A stretch of DNA of 59,059 nt from Convivina intestini (GTDB lineage Bacteria; Bacillota; Bacilli; Lactobacillales; Lactobacillaceae): NCBI RefSeq assembly GCF_003096575.1, contig NZ_QEKT01000010.1, forward strand, positions 1 to 59,059. The letters are read 5' to 3'. Shown here piece after piece: positions 10,542 to 19,160 of the stretch; position 1 is the stretch's first letter; the number at the start of each line of letters is the position of its first letter. The notes under the pieces were generated by a model that saw nothing but the letters and a program-made list of their open reading frames with translations, was not told where the DNA came from and ran no database searches. The position numbers were made by a program, and so were the translations under genes.

Positions 10542-10721
10542 ATGGTACACGGAGGAGTCGAGTGGAACTCAAGTTTTGACAGAAATCAAAGAAACTATCA
10601 ATTAAAGAAAAGAAATTATCATTTGGAACGGGAAAAACGCCTGCGGTTATACCTAAAAGAGGGCGTCATTTCCAAAGAAGAATTCGAAGAAAAGCTCAAT
10701 AACATTCGCTATTATTTATAA
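10542..10721 (+). CDS. Small 59-aa charged protein
   Basis: ATG at 10542 preceded by AAAGGAGG at good distance. The protein starts MVHGGVEWNSSFDRNQRNYQ and continues as a Lys/Arg/Glu-rich helix ending in VISKEEFEEKLNNIRYYL. The end resembles the short linker-helix (SHOCT-like: 'G.ISKEEFEEKL') found in small bacterial proteins. A strong bidirectional terminator follows after 12 bases. A repeated upstream motif (10465-10480) and a cre-like AGGAAAACGCTTTCTA (10478-10493, two mismatches) precede it. No function assigned; the ribosome binding site, coding bias and terminator argue that it is real. Confidence 0.6.
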   Translation: MVHGGVEWNSSFDRNQRNYQLKKRNYHLEREKRLRLYLKEGVISKEEFEEKLNNIRYYL

Positions 10722-10733
10722 TTAATGCCGATT

Positions 10734-10773
10734 AAAAAACGTTACCCACTGAGATGAGTGGATAACGTTTTTT
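10734..10773 (+). terminator. Bidirectional terminator between 59-aa gene and GH70 gene
   Basis: AAAAAACGTTAcCCACT pairs with AGTGGaTAACGTTTTTT around a GAGATG loop. T tracts are present on both strands, so it serves the plus-strand small gene and the minus-strand glucansucrase ending at 10814. Confidence 0.85.
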
Positions 10774-10813
10774 AGTTTGATGTTAGAAAATAACCATTAA
10801 CTACACTAATTAA

Positions 10814-13800
10814 TTAGTGCATACGACGGTAACGCTTGATACCAACCAAGCCTAGGAAACTAGCTGCTGACAAGCCTAGAAGAGCCGCATCAGTTTGAGC
10901 TGCCTTAGCTGTTGGAGGTAAGTGAGATCCAGAAGTTGATTCACTCATTGAGGTTGAAGCACTTGGTGGCGTTGATTCACTAGTTGAAGTTGATTGACTA
11001 GTCGAAGTCGAGCCACTTGGTGGGTTAGACTCACTTGTCGATTCAGAAGTTGAGGTCGAAGTACTTGGTGGGGTGCTAGTCGAAGTCGAGCCACTGTAGC
11101 TGTATGACGTAGAACCACTACCACTATATGAGGTAGAACCACTTCCACTTCCATGATTTGATTCACTACCTGGGATATCCGGCGTACCCGAATTATTCGG
11201 ACTAACTAACCGGCCAACCTTGTTATAGTGATAAATAATACCATCTCGATAGAGATCCGCATTTCTTAATTGAACCCCATTAGGTAAGAAGAAATACTGC
11301 GCACCATTAATGGTTTCATCACCATAAACCATATAACCATTTTGGTCGAAATAATACCAATTATCACCATCTTGAATGAAGCTATTTTTAGCTTGGTAAC
11401 CACTTGTCGAGTAAAAGGCTACCTGCCCATTTAATTCGGTAAAACCAGTATTCGATATTTCGCCCAAAATCTGTTTAGGTAAGAAATGTTGAGCTGAATC
11501 CACTGAGAAGTATTGTTGCGTAGCAGCGTCTCGGAGCACATAGTTAGCACCACGCCCAAGAATATTACTACCATTTAGATATTTAGCTGACCAAGTTTTA
11601 ATTTTTACCGAACCATCAATTGGTTTTCCAGTAGAGATTTGCTTGGCAGTAAATAATTGAGGATATTTCTCCTGTAATTCTTCGAGAAAGGCTCCCCCGT
11701 AGACACTCTGATAATCCGTGCCATTACCTTTGGTATCAGTAACATACAGAGTATTAGCCATTGCATCCGGAATTGGTCGACCAAATATATCTGTCCGAGT
11801 GGCCGTTACCACTTCCTTATTTGGCATAGTATACAACTGATCTGGCACCCAGTCAGCCATTGCCTGCATACCTTCACGATGAACAGCTTTAATCGCCTCA
11901 CGTAATTGCGCTACTGTGCCATATTTAGTAGGAGTGTTAAATCCTAAATCGTAGCGATCAGTGAAAGCGTAACCGTTTTGCACAATTGAATCTAAGAAAC
12001 TGCCATCTTGGCTCGAACGATATTGAGGAGGAAACTCAAAACTAGTAATACCCAAAGATTTAAAGAAACCAGCATTTTGAGCAACCTTGACGTTCATATA
12101 ATCGTCTGCACTTTCAGGCATGGACTGAAAGTTAGAAAAGCCTTCATAAATTAAGTTAGAATCCAATGCTTCATCAGAATGGAAAGTCTTGCCGTCCGTA
12201 TATTGCTTGGTACTGACCAAAGTCCGCACATCTTGCGTATCTGCTGCACCTACAGGTACCCAAACCGCTAAGTAACCGGAAACCTTTGGATTATGAACCC
12301 CAGCAATATTGGTAAAGACTAAGTCTCCATTTTGATTGGACATCATGGTTGGTGCACCAGCATCCGAAGAAAAGACATCCAAACCATCTGCCGTCGTTAG
12401 CAGAGAAGCCCGGAATAACTGATTAGCATGGGCAGCCCCCATGTGCAGCGTGACCGTTTCACCGTTTTCCAGACGGAAATTATTATCATTACTAATAATG
12501 ACGCCCATACCATCTGTGTGCTTTTGACCATCATTATCTGAAACTGTATTCAATCCTTTACCAAAACGAACACTAGTGATAATATTGTTCATTTTAGTCC
12601 CTTGGCTTGTTCCTGGGGTCATCGTTTGACCACCAGCAACATACTTCACTCGGTCCCTCATTAACTGCGTCAAGGCATCAAAATAGATTGTTTGTTGGGA
12701 CATATACTGACCGCTATCAGTATATAAATCCCCATAGTACACTCGAGGTACCGTATTTTTATTACTCAATAAGAGCGCATACATCGCTGGAATATTATTC
12801 GGCGTTACTTTTTTATCAGTTGCTCTGAAATCTTCATCATAAACCTTCAAGGCTGCTTTTAACTGCTCTTGAGTAGGTTTAAAAGGTTCAATACCAGGAT
12901 ATAATCGTGACAAAATTTGTCCGACTTCATCTTGCGTTTGATTGTCATGCGAACGGATAATGGTATAGTTTGGCGCTACAACATTAGTCGTACTATCCGC
13001 CGCCCGATTGGCAACTACCGATTGAATCACACTTGTCAAGGGAGCTCGGTTATCGTTCCAACCCAAGGATTTAATTGTATTATCCTGCCACATTGGATCC
13101 ATGGAAAGTTGGTTAGAACCATGCGCCGTTAGGTAATCAATATCTCCTTGTGACCAGTCTTCTAGAATCGAAATATGTTGGCTAGCCAAATTATTGTCTT
13201 GATCAACGTGAAAGGCTGCTTTCATATAATCAGCCGTTATCTGCAGCAAATCAGCATCGACATTATCCGGCGCATCCACTCGATAGGAATCAAAGTTAGC
13301 TTCAGTGTCATTATTTGTAATCGTGCCAAAGTTCAACAGATAATACAGCCAATTAAGTTGCTCAGCTTGAACAACTGGATTGGAATTATCTACATCGTTA
13401 CCTAGTAATAATTCAAAACCACCGGGATAAAAATCAGTCCGCGTTCCCGTTTGGTTAGTTGGTACGCGATTTAACAAGCGATACTTTGAATTAGCCCATG
13501 GGGTCAACTGATTATTCACATATAGTACAGCTCCATGCTGAAAACCACCTAAATAAAAATCGTTAGACGGATCTTCACTCGTCATGTTCCAACCTGGTTG
13601 GCTCTTTACAAAATCAGAAATATCCTGACGTAACCAATCAGTCTGGCCATCCTTAGCACTGATCTGCTTTTCAATATTGGCCTGCACAGTCGTGGATAGC
13701 TGTGTCAAATAAGCCTGACTATCATCATTCAAATTTGTATTGTCGGTCAACCAACCCTTCGATTTAGCAAACGACAAATAAGCGATTTGGGTATTCTTAT

Positions 13801-14698
13801 CTGGCCACCAGCTCATTAGCAATGGTCGGAAATCATTGTCTCCAGAAGGAACCCAAGTTTGACCATTCTTCAAAATATCTTTAGGACGGTACCAACTATC
13901 AGCCGTCATGAAGCCATCTGTAGTCGTAAAGCTAGTCGTCTGCAGATTAGCCGCTGCATTATGCTGGTTGGAGATATTTGTCAATCCATCTGTATACTGG
14001 TTACGTAATGACTGTAATTGACCAGTCTCCTTACCAAAGTAAAGCGTTTGATTGTTAATAATAGCAGTAAAATTCTTCTGAATATTACCCTGATCATCAA
14101 CAAAATAGAACTTTCCATTGTCAAATTTCAGATGTTTGTCTTGCTTTAAAATTAACTGAACAATTTGATCATTGGACAAACCCTTAGTAGTAATATCGCC
14201 TAAGTTAAAAATATTAATACTATTGGCTTTATCATCATTGTTCGGCGTGACGGCCGACGACGTAGACGAAGGGGTAGATTCAGATGTTGAGGTATGATTA
14301 CTGTTTGAGCCAGGAGCCCCCTTGGTTCCCTGACTTTGTGTACTACCATCAACAACCTGGCCATTTTTAGCAGTACTGTCAGATAATTGTGAAGTACTAG
14401 TTGTAACGCTACCTACCTTGCTACTGTTTGATAAACTGTCAATTGATGTTGAATTAACTGTTGATACTGGAGCCTGAACGTTACTACCTTTCACATCGTC
14501 TGACTGGTTAACGGCATCATTGACGCTCGTCAAACCAACCTGTTGGTGATTCGAGCGACTCGTAACATCATCAGCACTAACTTTTAAATCATTTAATCCG
14601 CTCATTCCCAAAAAAGAAATGGTAGCTAAAGAAGCATAAACCCATAATTTCCCGGATTTATACATCTTAAAATGCTTAGCACTATATTCTTGTTTCAT
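10814..14698 (-). CDS. Cell-wall GH70 glucansucrase with SRR tail and LPPTA sorting signal
   Basis: Extracellular enzyme polymerising the glucose of sucrose into alpha-glucan. ATG 14698 (TAGGAGAT upstream) gives 1294 aa. Domains: KxYKxGKxW signal ([11 protein letters not shown], about residues 8-20), Ser/Thr/Asn-rich variable region to about 165, then a segment shared with the second GH70 (IFNLGDI to NQHNAA), and the permuted GH70 core from about 260 to 1050. Catalytic residues: nucleophile D475 (YRVDAPDNVDAD), acid/base E513 (SILEDW), transition-state D585 (IIRSHDNQT); also ADWVPDQLY. One C-terminal glucan-binding-like repeat ([16 protein letters not shown]), a short SRR stretch, then LPPTAK, hydrophobic segment and RYRRMH. 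Dextransucrases usually have SEV after the stabiliser Asp; NQT here suggests a different linkage profile (inference). Confidence 0.95.
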   Translation of the reverse strand: MKQEYSAKHFKMYKSGKLWVYASLATISFLGMSGLNDLKVSADDVTSRSNHQQVGLTSVNDAVNQSDDVKGSNVQAPVSTVNSTSIDSLSNSSKVGSVTTSTSQLSDSTAKNGQVVDGSTQSQGTKGAPGSNSNHTSTSESTPSSTSSAVTPNNDDKANSINIFNLGDITTKGLSNDQIVQLILKQDKHLKFDNGKFYFVDDQGNIQKNFTAIINNQTLYFGKETGQLQSLRNQYTDGLTNISNQHNAAANLQTTSFTTTDGFMTADSWYRPKDILKNGQTWVPSGDNDFRPLLMSWWPDKNTQIAYLSFAKSKGWLTDNTNLNDDSQAYLTQLSTTVQANIEKQISAKDGQTDWLRQDISDFVKSQPGWNMTSEDPSNDFYLGGFQHGAVLYVNNQLTPWANSKYRLLNRVPTNQTGTRTDFYPGGFELLLGNDVDNSNPVVQAEQLNWLYYLLNFGTITNNDTEANFDSYRVDAPDNVDADLLQITADYMKAAFHVDQDNNLASQHISILEDWSQGDIDYLTAHGSNQLSMDPMWQDNTIKSLGWNDNRAPLTSVIQSVVANRAADSTTNVVAPNYTIIRSHDNQTQDEVGQILSRLYPGIEPFKPTQEQLKAALKVYDEDFRATDKKVTPNNIPAMYALLLSNKNTVPRVYYGDLYTDSGQYMSQQTIYFDALTQLMRDRVKYVAGGQTMTPGTSQGTKMNNIITSVRFGKGLNTVSDNDGQKHTDGMGVIISNDNNFRLENGETVTLHMGAAHANQLFRASLLTTADGLDVFSSDAGAPTMMSNQNGDLVFTNIAGVHNPKVSGYLAVWVPVGAADTQDVRTLVSTKQYTDGKTFHSDEALDSNLIYEGFSNFQSMPESADDYMNVKVAQNAGFFKSLGITSFEFPPQYRSSQDGSFLDSIVQNGYAFTDRYDLGFNTPTKYGTVAQLREAIKAVHREGMQAMADWVPDQLYTMPNKEVVTATRTDIFGRPIPDAMANTLYVTDTKGNGTDYQSVYGGAFLEELQEKYPQLFTAKQISTGKPIDGSVKIKTWSAKYLNGSNILGRGANYVLRDAATQQYFSVDSAQHFLPKQILGEISNTGFTELNGQVAFYSTSGYQAKNSFIQDGDNWYYFDQNGYMVYGDETINGAQYFFLPNGVQLRNADLYRDGIIYHYNKVGRLVSPNNSGTPDIPGSESNHGSGSGSTSYSGSGSTSYSYSGSTSTSTPPSTSTSTSESTSESNPPSGSTSTSQSTSTSESTPPSASTSMSESTSGSHLPPTAKAAQTDAALLGLSAASFLGLVGIKRYRRMH

Positions 14699-14862
14699 AA
14701 AATATCTCCTAAATAAACAAACCCATGGCAACTAGCCATTTTCTGTATAGTACCAATTTGAATATTTAGAAACAATTGTGCTGTTTGTGCATGTAAAAAT
14801 AGAGAATAATAACATTCCCTTTATAGGAATCAATGTATACCAATTAAAGTTATCAAAAATAA

Positions 14863-14886
14863 AAAACGCCTTACCCAAGGCGTTTT
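14863..14886. terminator. Hairpin terminator
   Basis: AAAACGCCTT-ACCC-AAGGCGTTTT, 10-bp stem with A and T flanks on both strands. Confidence 0.7.
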
Positions 14887-14966
14887 CGGTCATTCATCCC
14901 CTTTTAAAAAATATTTCCTAATTTATTACGTTTTTTATATTTTTCATTCCTTAGCGTTCAAAAAAA

Positions 14967-14998
14967 GACCGGAAAATCACAAAGTGAATTTTCCAGTC
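14967..14998 (-). terminator. Intrinsic terminator after ASCH gene
   Basis: GACtGGAAAATTCAC pairs with GTGATTTTCCgGTC on the minus strand, followed by seven T. It lies 11 bases after the stop of the ASCH-domain gene. Confidence 0.8.
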
Positions 14999-15008
14999 TT
15001 TCATTTCA

Positions 15009-15464
15009 TTACTTATCAGCTACAGGATAGACTACCTGAAACTTCTCCAGCACAACTCGAGCCGTGTTCGGATCGAACTTTTTACCAAAGGACTGATACT
15101 CTTTGGTGAAAAATTCCTGGTGCACTCGGCGCCAATAAGTCAAGCTCCGGTCGCCTTCGCCCTCAGAAAAAGCATGGGCCTGGTTAACCAGTAAGAAGTT
15201 TTCAACCTTAACTTGCTTATTTTGGATAATGCAAACCGGCTGATCCCGACCATCTAGGACAATGTCATAAGCGCCAATTTGTGGTAATTCTTCATCCTCT
15301 TCATAAACATCAAAACCACTTGCCGTAGCGGTTTTAACACCAGATAGCACTAACTGTGCTAATTCATCAGCATTGACGCCAAACTGAAAGGCTGATTGCA
15401 GCACCGCATCACTAGGCACTACGCCGGCATCTTTTGCTGCTTGAAAAAATTCATTTGGTGTCAT
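15009..15464 (-). CDS. ASCH domain-containing protein
   Basis: 151 aa, probably cytoplasmic. The second half shows the ASCH pattern: a strand-rich core GVKTATASGFDVYEEDEELP, then IVLDGRDQPVCIIQNKQVKV, and the signature AHAFSEGEGDRSLTYWRRVH followed by an FF(T)KEYQSFG end. ASCH proteins share the PUA-like RNA-binding fold, and some hydrolyse modified cytidine; the exact substrate here is unknown. ATG 15464 with GGAGAG upstream. It follows the ABC transporter gene by 21 bp on the same strand and probably shares its mRNA, ending at the terminator at 14967-14998. Confidence 0.85.
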   Translation of the reverse strand: MTPNEFFQAAKDAGVVPSDAVLQSAFQFGVNADELAQLVLSGVKTATASGFDVYEEDEELPQIGAYDIVLDGRDQPVCIIQNKQVKVENFLLVNQAHAFSEGEGDRSLTYWRRVHQEFFTKEYQSFGKKFDPNTARVVLEKFQVVYPVADK

Positions 15465-15485
15465 ACTAACTCTCCTCTACATATT

Positions 15486-17495
15486 TTAATTAGATGATAA
15501 AGCATCAATCGTATTCAACTTGGCCGCCTTACGCGATGGCACAAAACTGGCTAACCAAGCAATCAGAATGCTAATCAACATTACTTGAATAATATGGCCT
15601 GGCAAAATTTGAATCATATTATAGTGAACAATTTTTTGCACAAAGCTATTAGCCAGTAATTCAATTCCCTTGGCACAACCAATTGCTGCCGCACCGGAAA
15701 TAATACCGATTAATAAAGCTTCATTGGTAAACAAACGACGGATATCCCTAGCTCGGCCACCTAACGCTCTTAAAATACCAATTTCTTGCGTTCTTTCGGC
15801 CACAGACATATAAGTCGTTACGATAATCATAATCGCTGATACAATCAGAGAAATTCCAGCAATAGCAGCCAATACGGTTGATGCCAACTTAACGGTATTG
15901 TTAATCATATTTAGCATATTACCGATTGTTTCCACGTTGAAGGCTTGTTTGCCATTTTCATCTTTAAACTTCTTGATATCATCAGCAACTGCGCCAACAT
16001 TCTTCGTATCATCAACATGAACTTTGACCATATTTGGTGCGGCAACTGCACCAAAGTATTCCAAGGTGCGACGCATCGCATCTGGGGCCATCCCAAACAC
16101 ATTTCCTTGACGGCCACCACCACTAATACCTGATACCTTAGCCAAGAAGTTAATTTTAACCGCCTTGTTGTTATTATCCAAGACAACAAACTCCAAAGCA
16201 ACCATGCGACCCAGGACTGATTCCCAGTTTTTATCAATTTTTTTGGCGTATTCCTGTGTAATCACAACTTCGTCATCATTTTGCGGAACATTACCAATCT
16301 TGATGGCATTATTAGGAATTGAACTATCCCATGACCGCAAAGTCGTTGTGGTCTTCTTATCATTATAGGCAAAATTCACTTCATCAAATTGATAACCGGC
16401 ATGAACTTGATCAACATGGTTAACTTTCCGTAGTTGTTCAACTGTTTCAGGTGTGAAGGTAAAGATCTTATAGTTGGTATCCCATAGTTTCCGAACTTCA
16501 GTCATCTTTTGTTCATCGGTCAAATTTTCATTCACATGGACCTTTTGGGTCACAGTTGGGTAATCTGGATTCAGTAATACATGTACTTCTCGGTCAATAT
16601 AACCCTGAACACCATTTCCTAACCCTAAGAACAAAATAACTGAAGTCAGCCCGATTAATGAACCAAAGATAATCCAAAAGCTTTGTATTTTTTTGTATTT
16701 CAAATGTTCCAGGGCCATGCGCATGATAGTTAAACCGGCAAAAGGTTTAGATTTGATAGCTGAAGTTTTGCGTTGATTGCTCTGTTCGCTATCATTTGGC
16801 ACCTGATAGGCTGACTGAGCTGATGCCATTTCAGTGATTGTCCCACTTTCCATGTGAACAATCCGGGTCCCATAATTAGCAACCTCTTGCGAGTGGGTAA
16901 CGGCAATCACAATCTTACCTTCACGGGCAATTTCGCCCAATAGCTGTAAAATTTCCTGGGTATTAATGGCATCTAACGCCCCAGTCAGTTCATCAGCAAT
17001 AATAATGTCCGGATCACTGGCGATTGCTCGAGCAATAGCGATTCGCTGTTTTTGTCCACCGGATAACTGACTGGGATACTTGTTAGCATGCTCTTCTAAA
17101 CCAACTCGTTCCAGCAAGCGCATCGCTTTTTGGCGCCGTTGCCTTTTACTCAAGTCAGTCATGTTTAGGGAAGTTTCCACATTTTCCAGATTAGTCTGGT
17201 AGTTAATCAGATTAAAACTTTGGAAAATATACCCAACTGTGGCCCGCCGATAGGCATCTAACTGCTTGGCATTCTTATAATTTAGTGGCTTACCACCGAC
17301 TAAAATTGAGCCATCAAAACTTTTATCCAAGCCCCCAATGATGTTCATCAGGGTACTTTTACCGCCACCCGATTCGCCCAAAATTGAGACAAATTCACCT
17401 TTTTCAAAGGCCAGATTAACATCTTTTAAAACCGGAAAATCCTTTTTACCAACTTTATATGATTTATATACGTTACGTATTTCTAAAAACGGCAT
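15486..17495 (-). CDS. MacB-like ABC transporter, fused ATPase and FtsX-type permease
   Basis: 669 aa. Residues 1-225 are an ABC ATPase: Walker A GESGGGKST, Q-loop FQSFNLI, signature LSGGQKQRIAIARA, Walker B IIIADELTGALD and a His switch (VTHSQE). A first TM segment near 270-290 is followed by a large extracytoplasmic MacB-type domain (about 295-530), then three TM segments with the FtsX-type sequence ERTQEIGILRALGG. This is the MacB fused layout (ATPase first), which in Gram-positives is linked to antimicrobial-peptide export or resistance and envelope stress; the substrate is unknown. ATG 17495 is preceded by AAAGGAG at a rather long 12-base distance. Probably cotranscribed with the ASCH gene. 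Confidence 0.9.
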   Translation of the reverse strand: MPFLEIRNVYKSYKVGKKDFPVLKDVNLAFEKGEFVSILGESGGGKSTLMNIIGGLDKSFDGSILVGGKPLNYKNAKQLDAYRRATVGYIFQSFNLINYQTNLENVETSLNMTDLSKRQRRQKAMRLLERVGLEEHANKYPSQLSGGQKQRIAIARAIASDPDIIIADELTGALDAINTQEILQLLGEIAREGKIVIAVTHSQEVANYGTRIVHMESGTITEMASAQSAYQVPNDSEQSNQRKTSAIKSKPFAGLTIMRMALEHLKYKKIQSFWIIFGSLIGLTSVILFLGLGNGVQGYIDREVHVLLNPDYPTVTQKVHVNENLTDEQKMTEVRKLWDTNYKIFTFTPETVEQLRKVNHVDQVHAGYQFDEVNFAYNDKKTTTTLRSWDSSIPNNAIKIGNVPQNDDEVVITQEYAKKIDKNWESVLGRMVALEFVVLDNNNKAVKINFLAKVSGISGGGRQGNVFGMAPDAMRRTLEYFGAVAAPNMVKVHVDDTKNVGAVADDIKKFKDENGKQAFNVETIGNMLNMINNTVKLASTVLAAIAGISLIVSAIMIIVTTYMSVAERTQEIGILRALGGRARDIRRLFTNEALLIGIISGAAAIGCAKGIELLANSFVQKIVHYNMIQILPGHIIQVMLISILIAWLASFVPSRKAAKLNTIDALSSN

Positions 17496-17677
17496 AATCG
17501 AAATTAGCTCCTTTTCTATGTTAAAAATATGTGAACAACACCCGTACCACTGAGTTAAAAAAAACCACTATTGATTTAGTTATGTATTTCAGCTAATTGG
17601 TATACTTTACATAGTAATGGATTAATGTGAATTTCAATCTTACGATTTGTTATGTTAGGAATTGATCGGCCAGAACA

Positions 17678-17708
17678 AAAAAAAAAAACAGCCCTAAAGG
17701 CTGCCTTT
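17678..17708 (-). terminator. Intrinsic terminator after HesB-like gene
   Basis: GGCAGCC-TTTA-GGGCTG followed by more than ten T on the minus strand, 50 bp downstream of the stop at 17760. Confidence 0.75.
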
Positions 17709-17759
17709 TAAAAAATTTGGGTTACTAACTTAGTTTAGTATAGAATAAATGGTAACGCC

Positions 17760-18107
17760 TTAGGCCAAATCCTTAACGCCCATGCTACTGTCAATTTCGC
17801 CACCCTGGCCACTCAGGCTGTAGCGGAGATACTTTTCATTGACATCAATGGTCATCTTTTCGTCCATTTGGTCTTTGGAATAAGGCTTAGCATAAACATC
17901 CCCCAAGTTACTTGGAATTACCAAACCGAAATCATGCAAATCCGCATCCTGGTTCACAAACAAGAGATTATAAGCGACTGATAGCGTGCAGTTTGCTTCC
18001 TTAGAAAAGGGACCCACACCATCATCAAAATCCAAAACCATCTTTACGCCAGGCTTTAAAAACTTTTGCAAACGATCAGCGGCAACTTTTGTAAATGTAA
18101 TTTCCAT
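17760..18107 (-). CDS. HesB/IscA-like iron-sulfur cluster biosynthesis family protein
   Basis: 115 aa from ATG 18107, chosen because AGGAG lies 8 bases before it; an in-frame ATG 9 bases upstream lacks this spacing. The sequence shows the Fe-S_biosyn fold typical of lactobacilli: MEITFTKVAADRLQKFL, VLDFDDGVGP, LLFVNQDADLHDFGLVI and a C-terminal SGQGGEIDSS. The three conserved cysteines of true A-type carriers are absent (only one Cys, in ANCTLSV), so a cluster-carrier role is doubtful. Members of this branch are common in Lactobacillaceae with unknown function. Monocistronic, own terminator. Confidence 0.8.
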   Translation of the reverse strand: MEITFTKVAADRLQKFLKPGVKMVLDFDDGVGPFSKEANCTLSVAYNLLFVNQDADLHDFGLVIPSNLGDVYAKPYSKDQMDEKMTIDVNEKYLRYSLSGQGGEIDSSMGVKDLA

Positions 18108-18252
18108 GTTATACACTCCTTTACTTCAAACCATTTTCAACATGAGTCAAGTATAGCGCCAAATTACACATAAGTCAAATTGGTATAGTCTTAATTTTAA
18201 GAAACCGAATTTATTTATCACCTGACGAATACATAGTTAAAAAGGAATCACC

Positions 18253-18894
18253 ATGCAAATCCACTCAAAAAAATATCAAATTGTCTATGAAGTTTTAAAT
18301 GCTACCACTCACGGTATTGGTTTTATCTTAGCAGTCCTGGGCAGTATTTTTTTACTATTGCACGTCTATCGCCAACCAGTTTCTGGTTTAGAACTAACCG
18401 CTATTTTGATTTACATCATTAGTGTTAGCCTTTTTTTATTAGCATCCACATTATTTCATTCACTGGTATTCACTCGAGCAGCTAAACTTTTCCAATTCTT
18501 TGACCATGCCGGAATTTACTTAGTGATTCTGGGTAGTTACACGCCCTATACTTGGTTGGTCATCGGTGGTTGGCAAGGTTGGGCTATCTGGTGGACCATC
18601 TTAACCATGACCGTGGCTGGATTAATTTATGATTTATTCTTAATTGGCCGCTGGCCCTGGCTATCAGTTTTAATTTATCTCATCATGGGCTGGGTGATTA
18701 TTCTAGCTATGCCAATTTTGTGGCAAAATCTTAATCACACCGCCTTTTGGTTATTATTATTGGGTGGAATTGTTTATTCTTTGGGCACGATTTTTTATCT
18801 AATTCCCAAAATTCCCATGGGCCATGTTTATTGGCATCTTTTCGTTTTGGGCGGGGCCTCATTAATGTACGCTAGTTTGTATATTAGCTTGTAA
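18253..18894 (+). CDS. Hemolysin III family membrane protein (YplQ-like)
   Basis: 213 aa integral membrane protein with about seven hydrophobic segments. PAQR/HlyIII signatures are present: an N-terminal VLNATTHGIGFILAVLG with conserved His, ASTLFHSLVFTRAAKLFQFFDHAGIYLVILGSYTP split over residues 60-95 (the Ser-His and Asp-His metal-site motifs), and a C-terminal GHVYWHLFVLGGA with the last His. Such proteins are putative membrane hydrolases; the hemolysin name is historical. ATG 18253 after AAAAGGAATCACC. Stands alone between divergent and downstream units. Confidence 0.88.
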   Translation: MQIHSKKYQIVYEVLNATTHGIGFILAVLGSIFLLLHVYRQPVSGLELTAILIYIISVSLFLLASTLFHSLVFTRAAKLFQFFDHAGIYLVILGSYTPYTWLVIGGWQGWAIWWTILTMTVAGLIYDLFLIGRWPWLSVLIYLIMGWVIILAMPILWQNLNHTAFWLLLLGGIVYSLGTIFYLIPKIPMGHVYWHLFVLGGASLMYASLYISL

Positions 18895-18984
18895 GTGTTA
18901 ATATTTCCAACATTCGCACCTATTTATCCACAGATATTTGGTTTGGTATATCTTGTTTTTTATTCATTTTTTGATAGAATATGT

Positions 18985-19140
18985 GTAACCAGAGCGAGAT
19001 GGCAAAATGGTTAACATGTGTGAGTTTCCGGAACAAGAGCAAGACAATAGTTGTCACTACCTTGAGTAGTTTCAGCATTGGATTTTATCCCATTTAGAGA
19101 GCGTCGGCATACTTTTGAGTATGAGTCGCTCTTTTCTATA
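18985..19140 (+). ncRNA. Structured 5' leader with attenuator hairpin upstream of carbonic anhydrase
   Basis: A promoter (TTGTTT-N16-TAGAAT, about 18953-18980) should start an RNA of about 150 nt before the carbonic anhydrase start. It holds several small hairpins (GACAA-TAG-TTGTC, CTAC-CTTGA-GTAG) and a long terminator-like stem at 19098-19136 (AGAGCG...CATACT-TTTG-AGTATG...CGCTCTTTT). The sequence AGAGCG occurs a second time at 18991-18996 and could pair with the same CGCTCT arm (19127-19132), so two exclusive folds are possible. No known riboswitch consensus (T-box, TPP, FMN, SAM, preQ1) is visible. Riboregulation is inference. Confidence 0.5.
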
Positions 19141-19160
19141 GACTCAAAAAGGAGCACCAA

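Larger units (their letters stand above)
14699..15008. other. Intergenic region upstream of GH70 gene, with palindrome and two terminators
   Basis: Contains the promoter region of the GH70 gene (minus strand; possible -10 TATACA near 14740-14745), the palindrome ATTCC-N7-GGAAT at 14814-14830, and two hairpins described separately. No ORF seen. Confidence 0.5.

Noticed and set aside
18985-19060. tRNA-like sequence (GAGATGGCAAAATGGTTAAC) upstream of the carbonic anhydrase
   Set aside because: It resembles a D arm only; there is no anticodon stem, T arm or acceptor stem, and no T-box sequence for a T-box leader.
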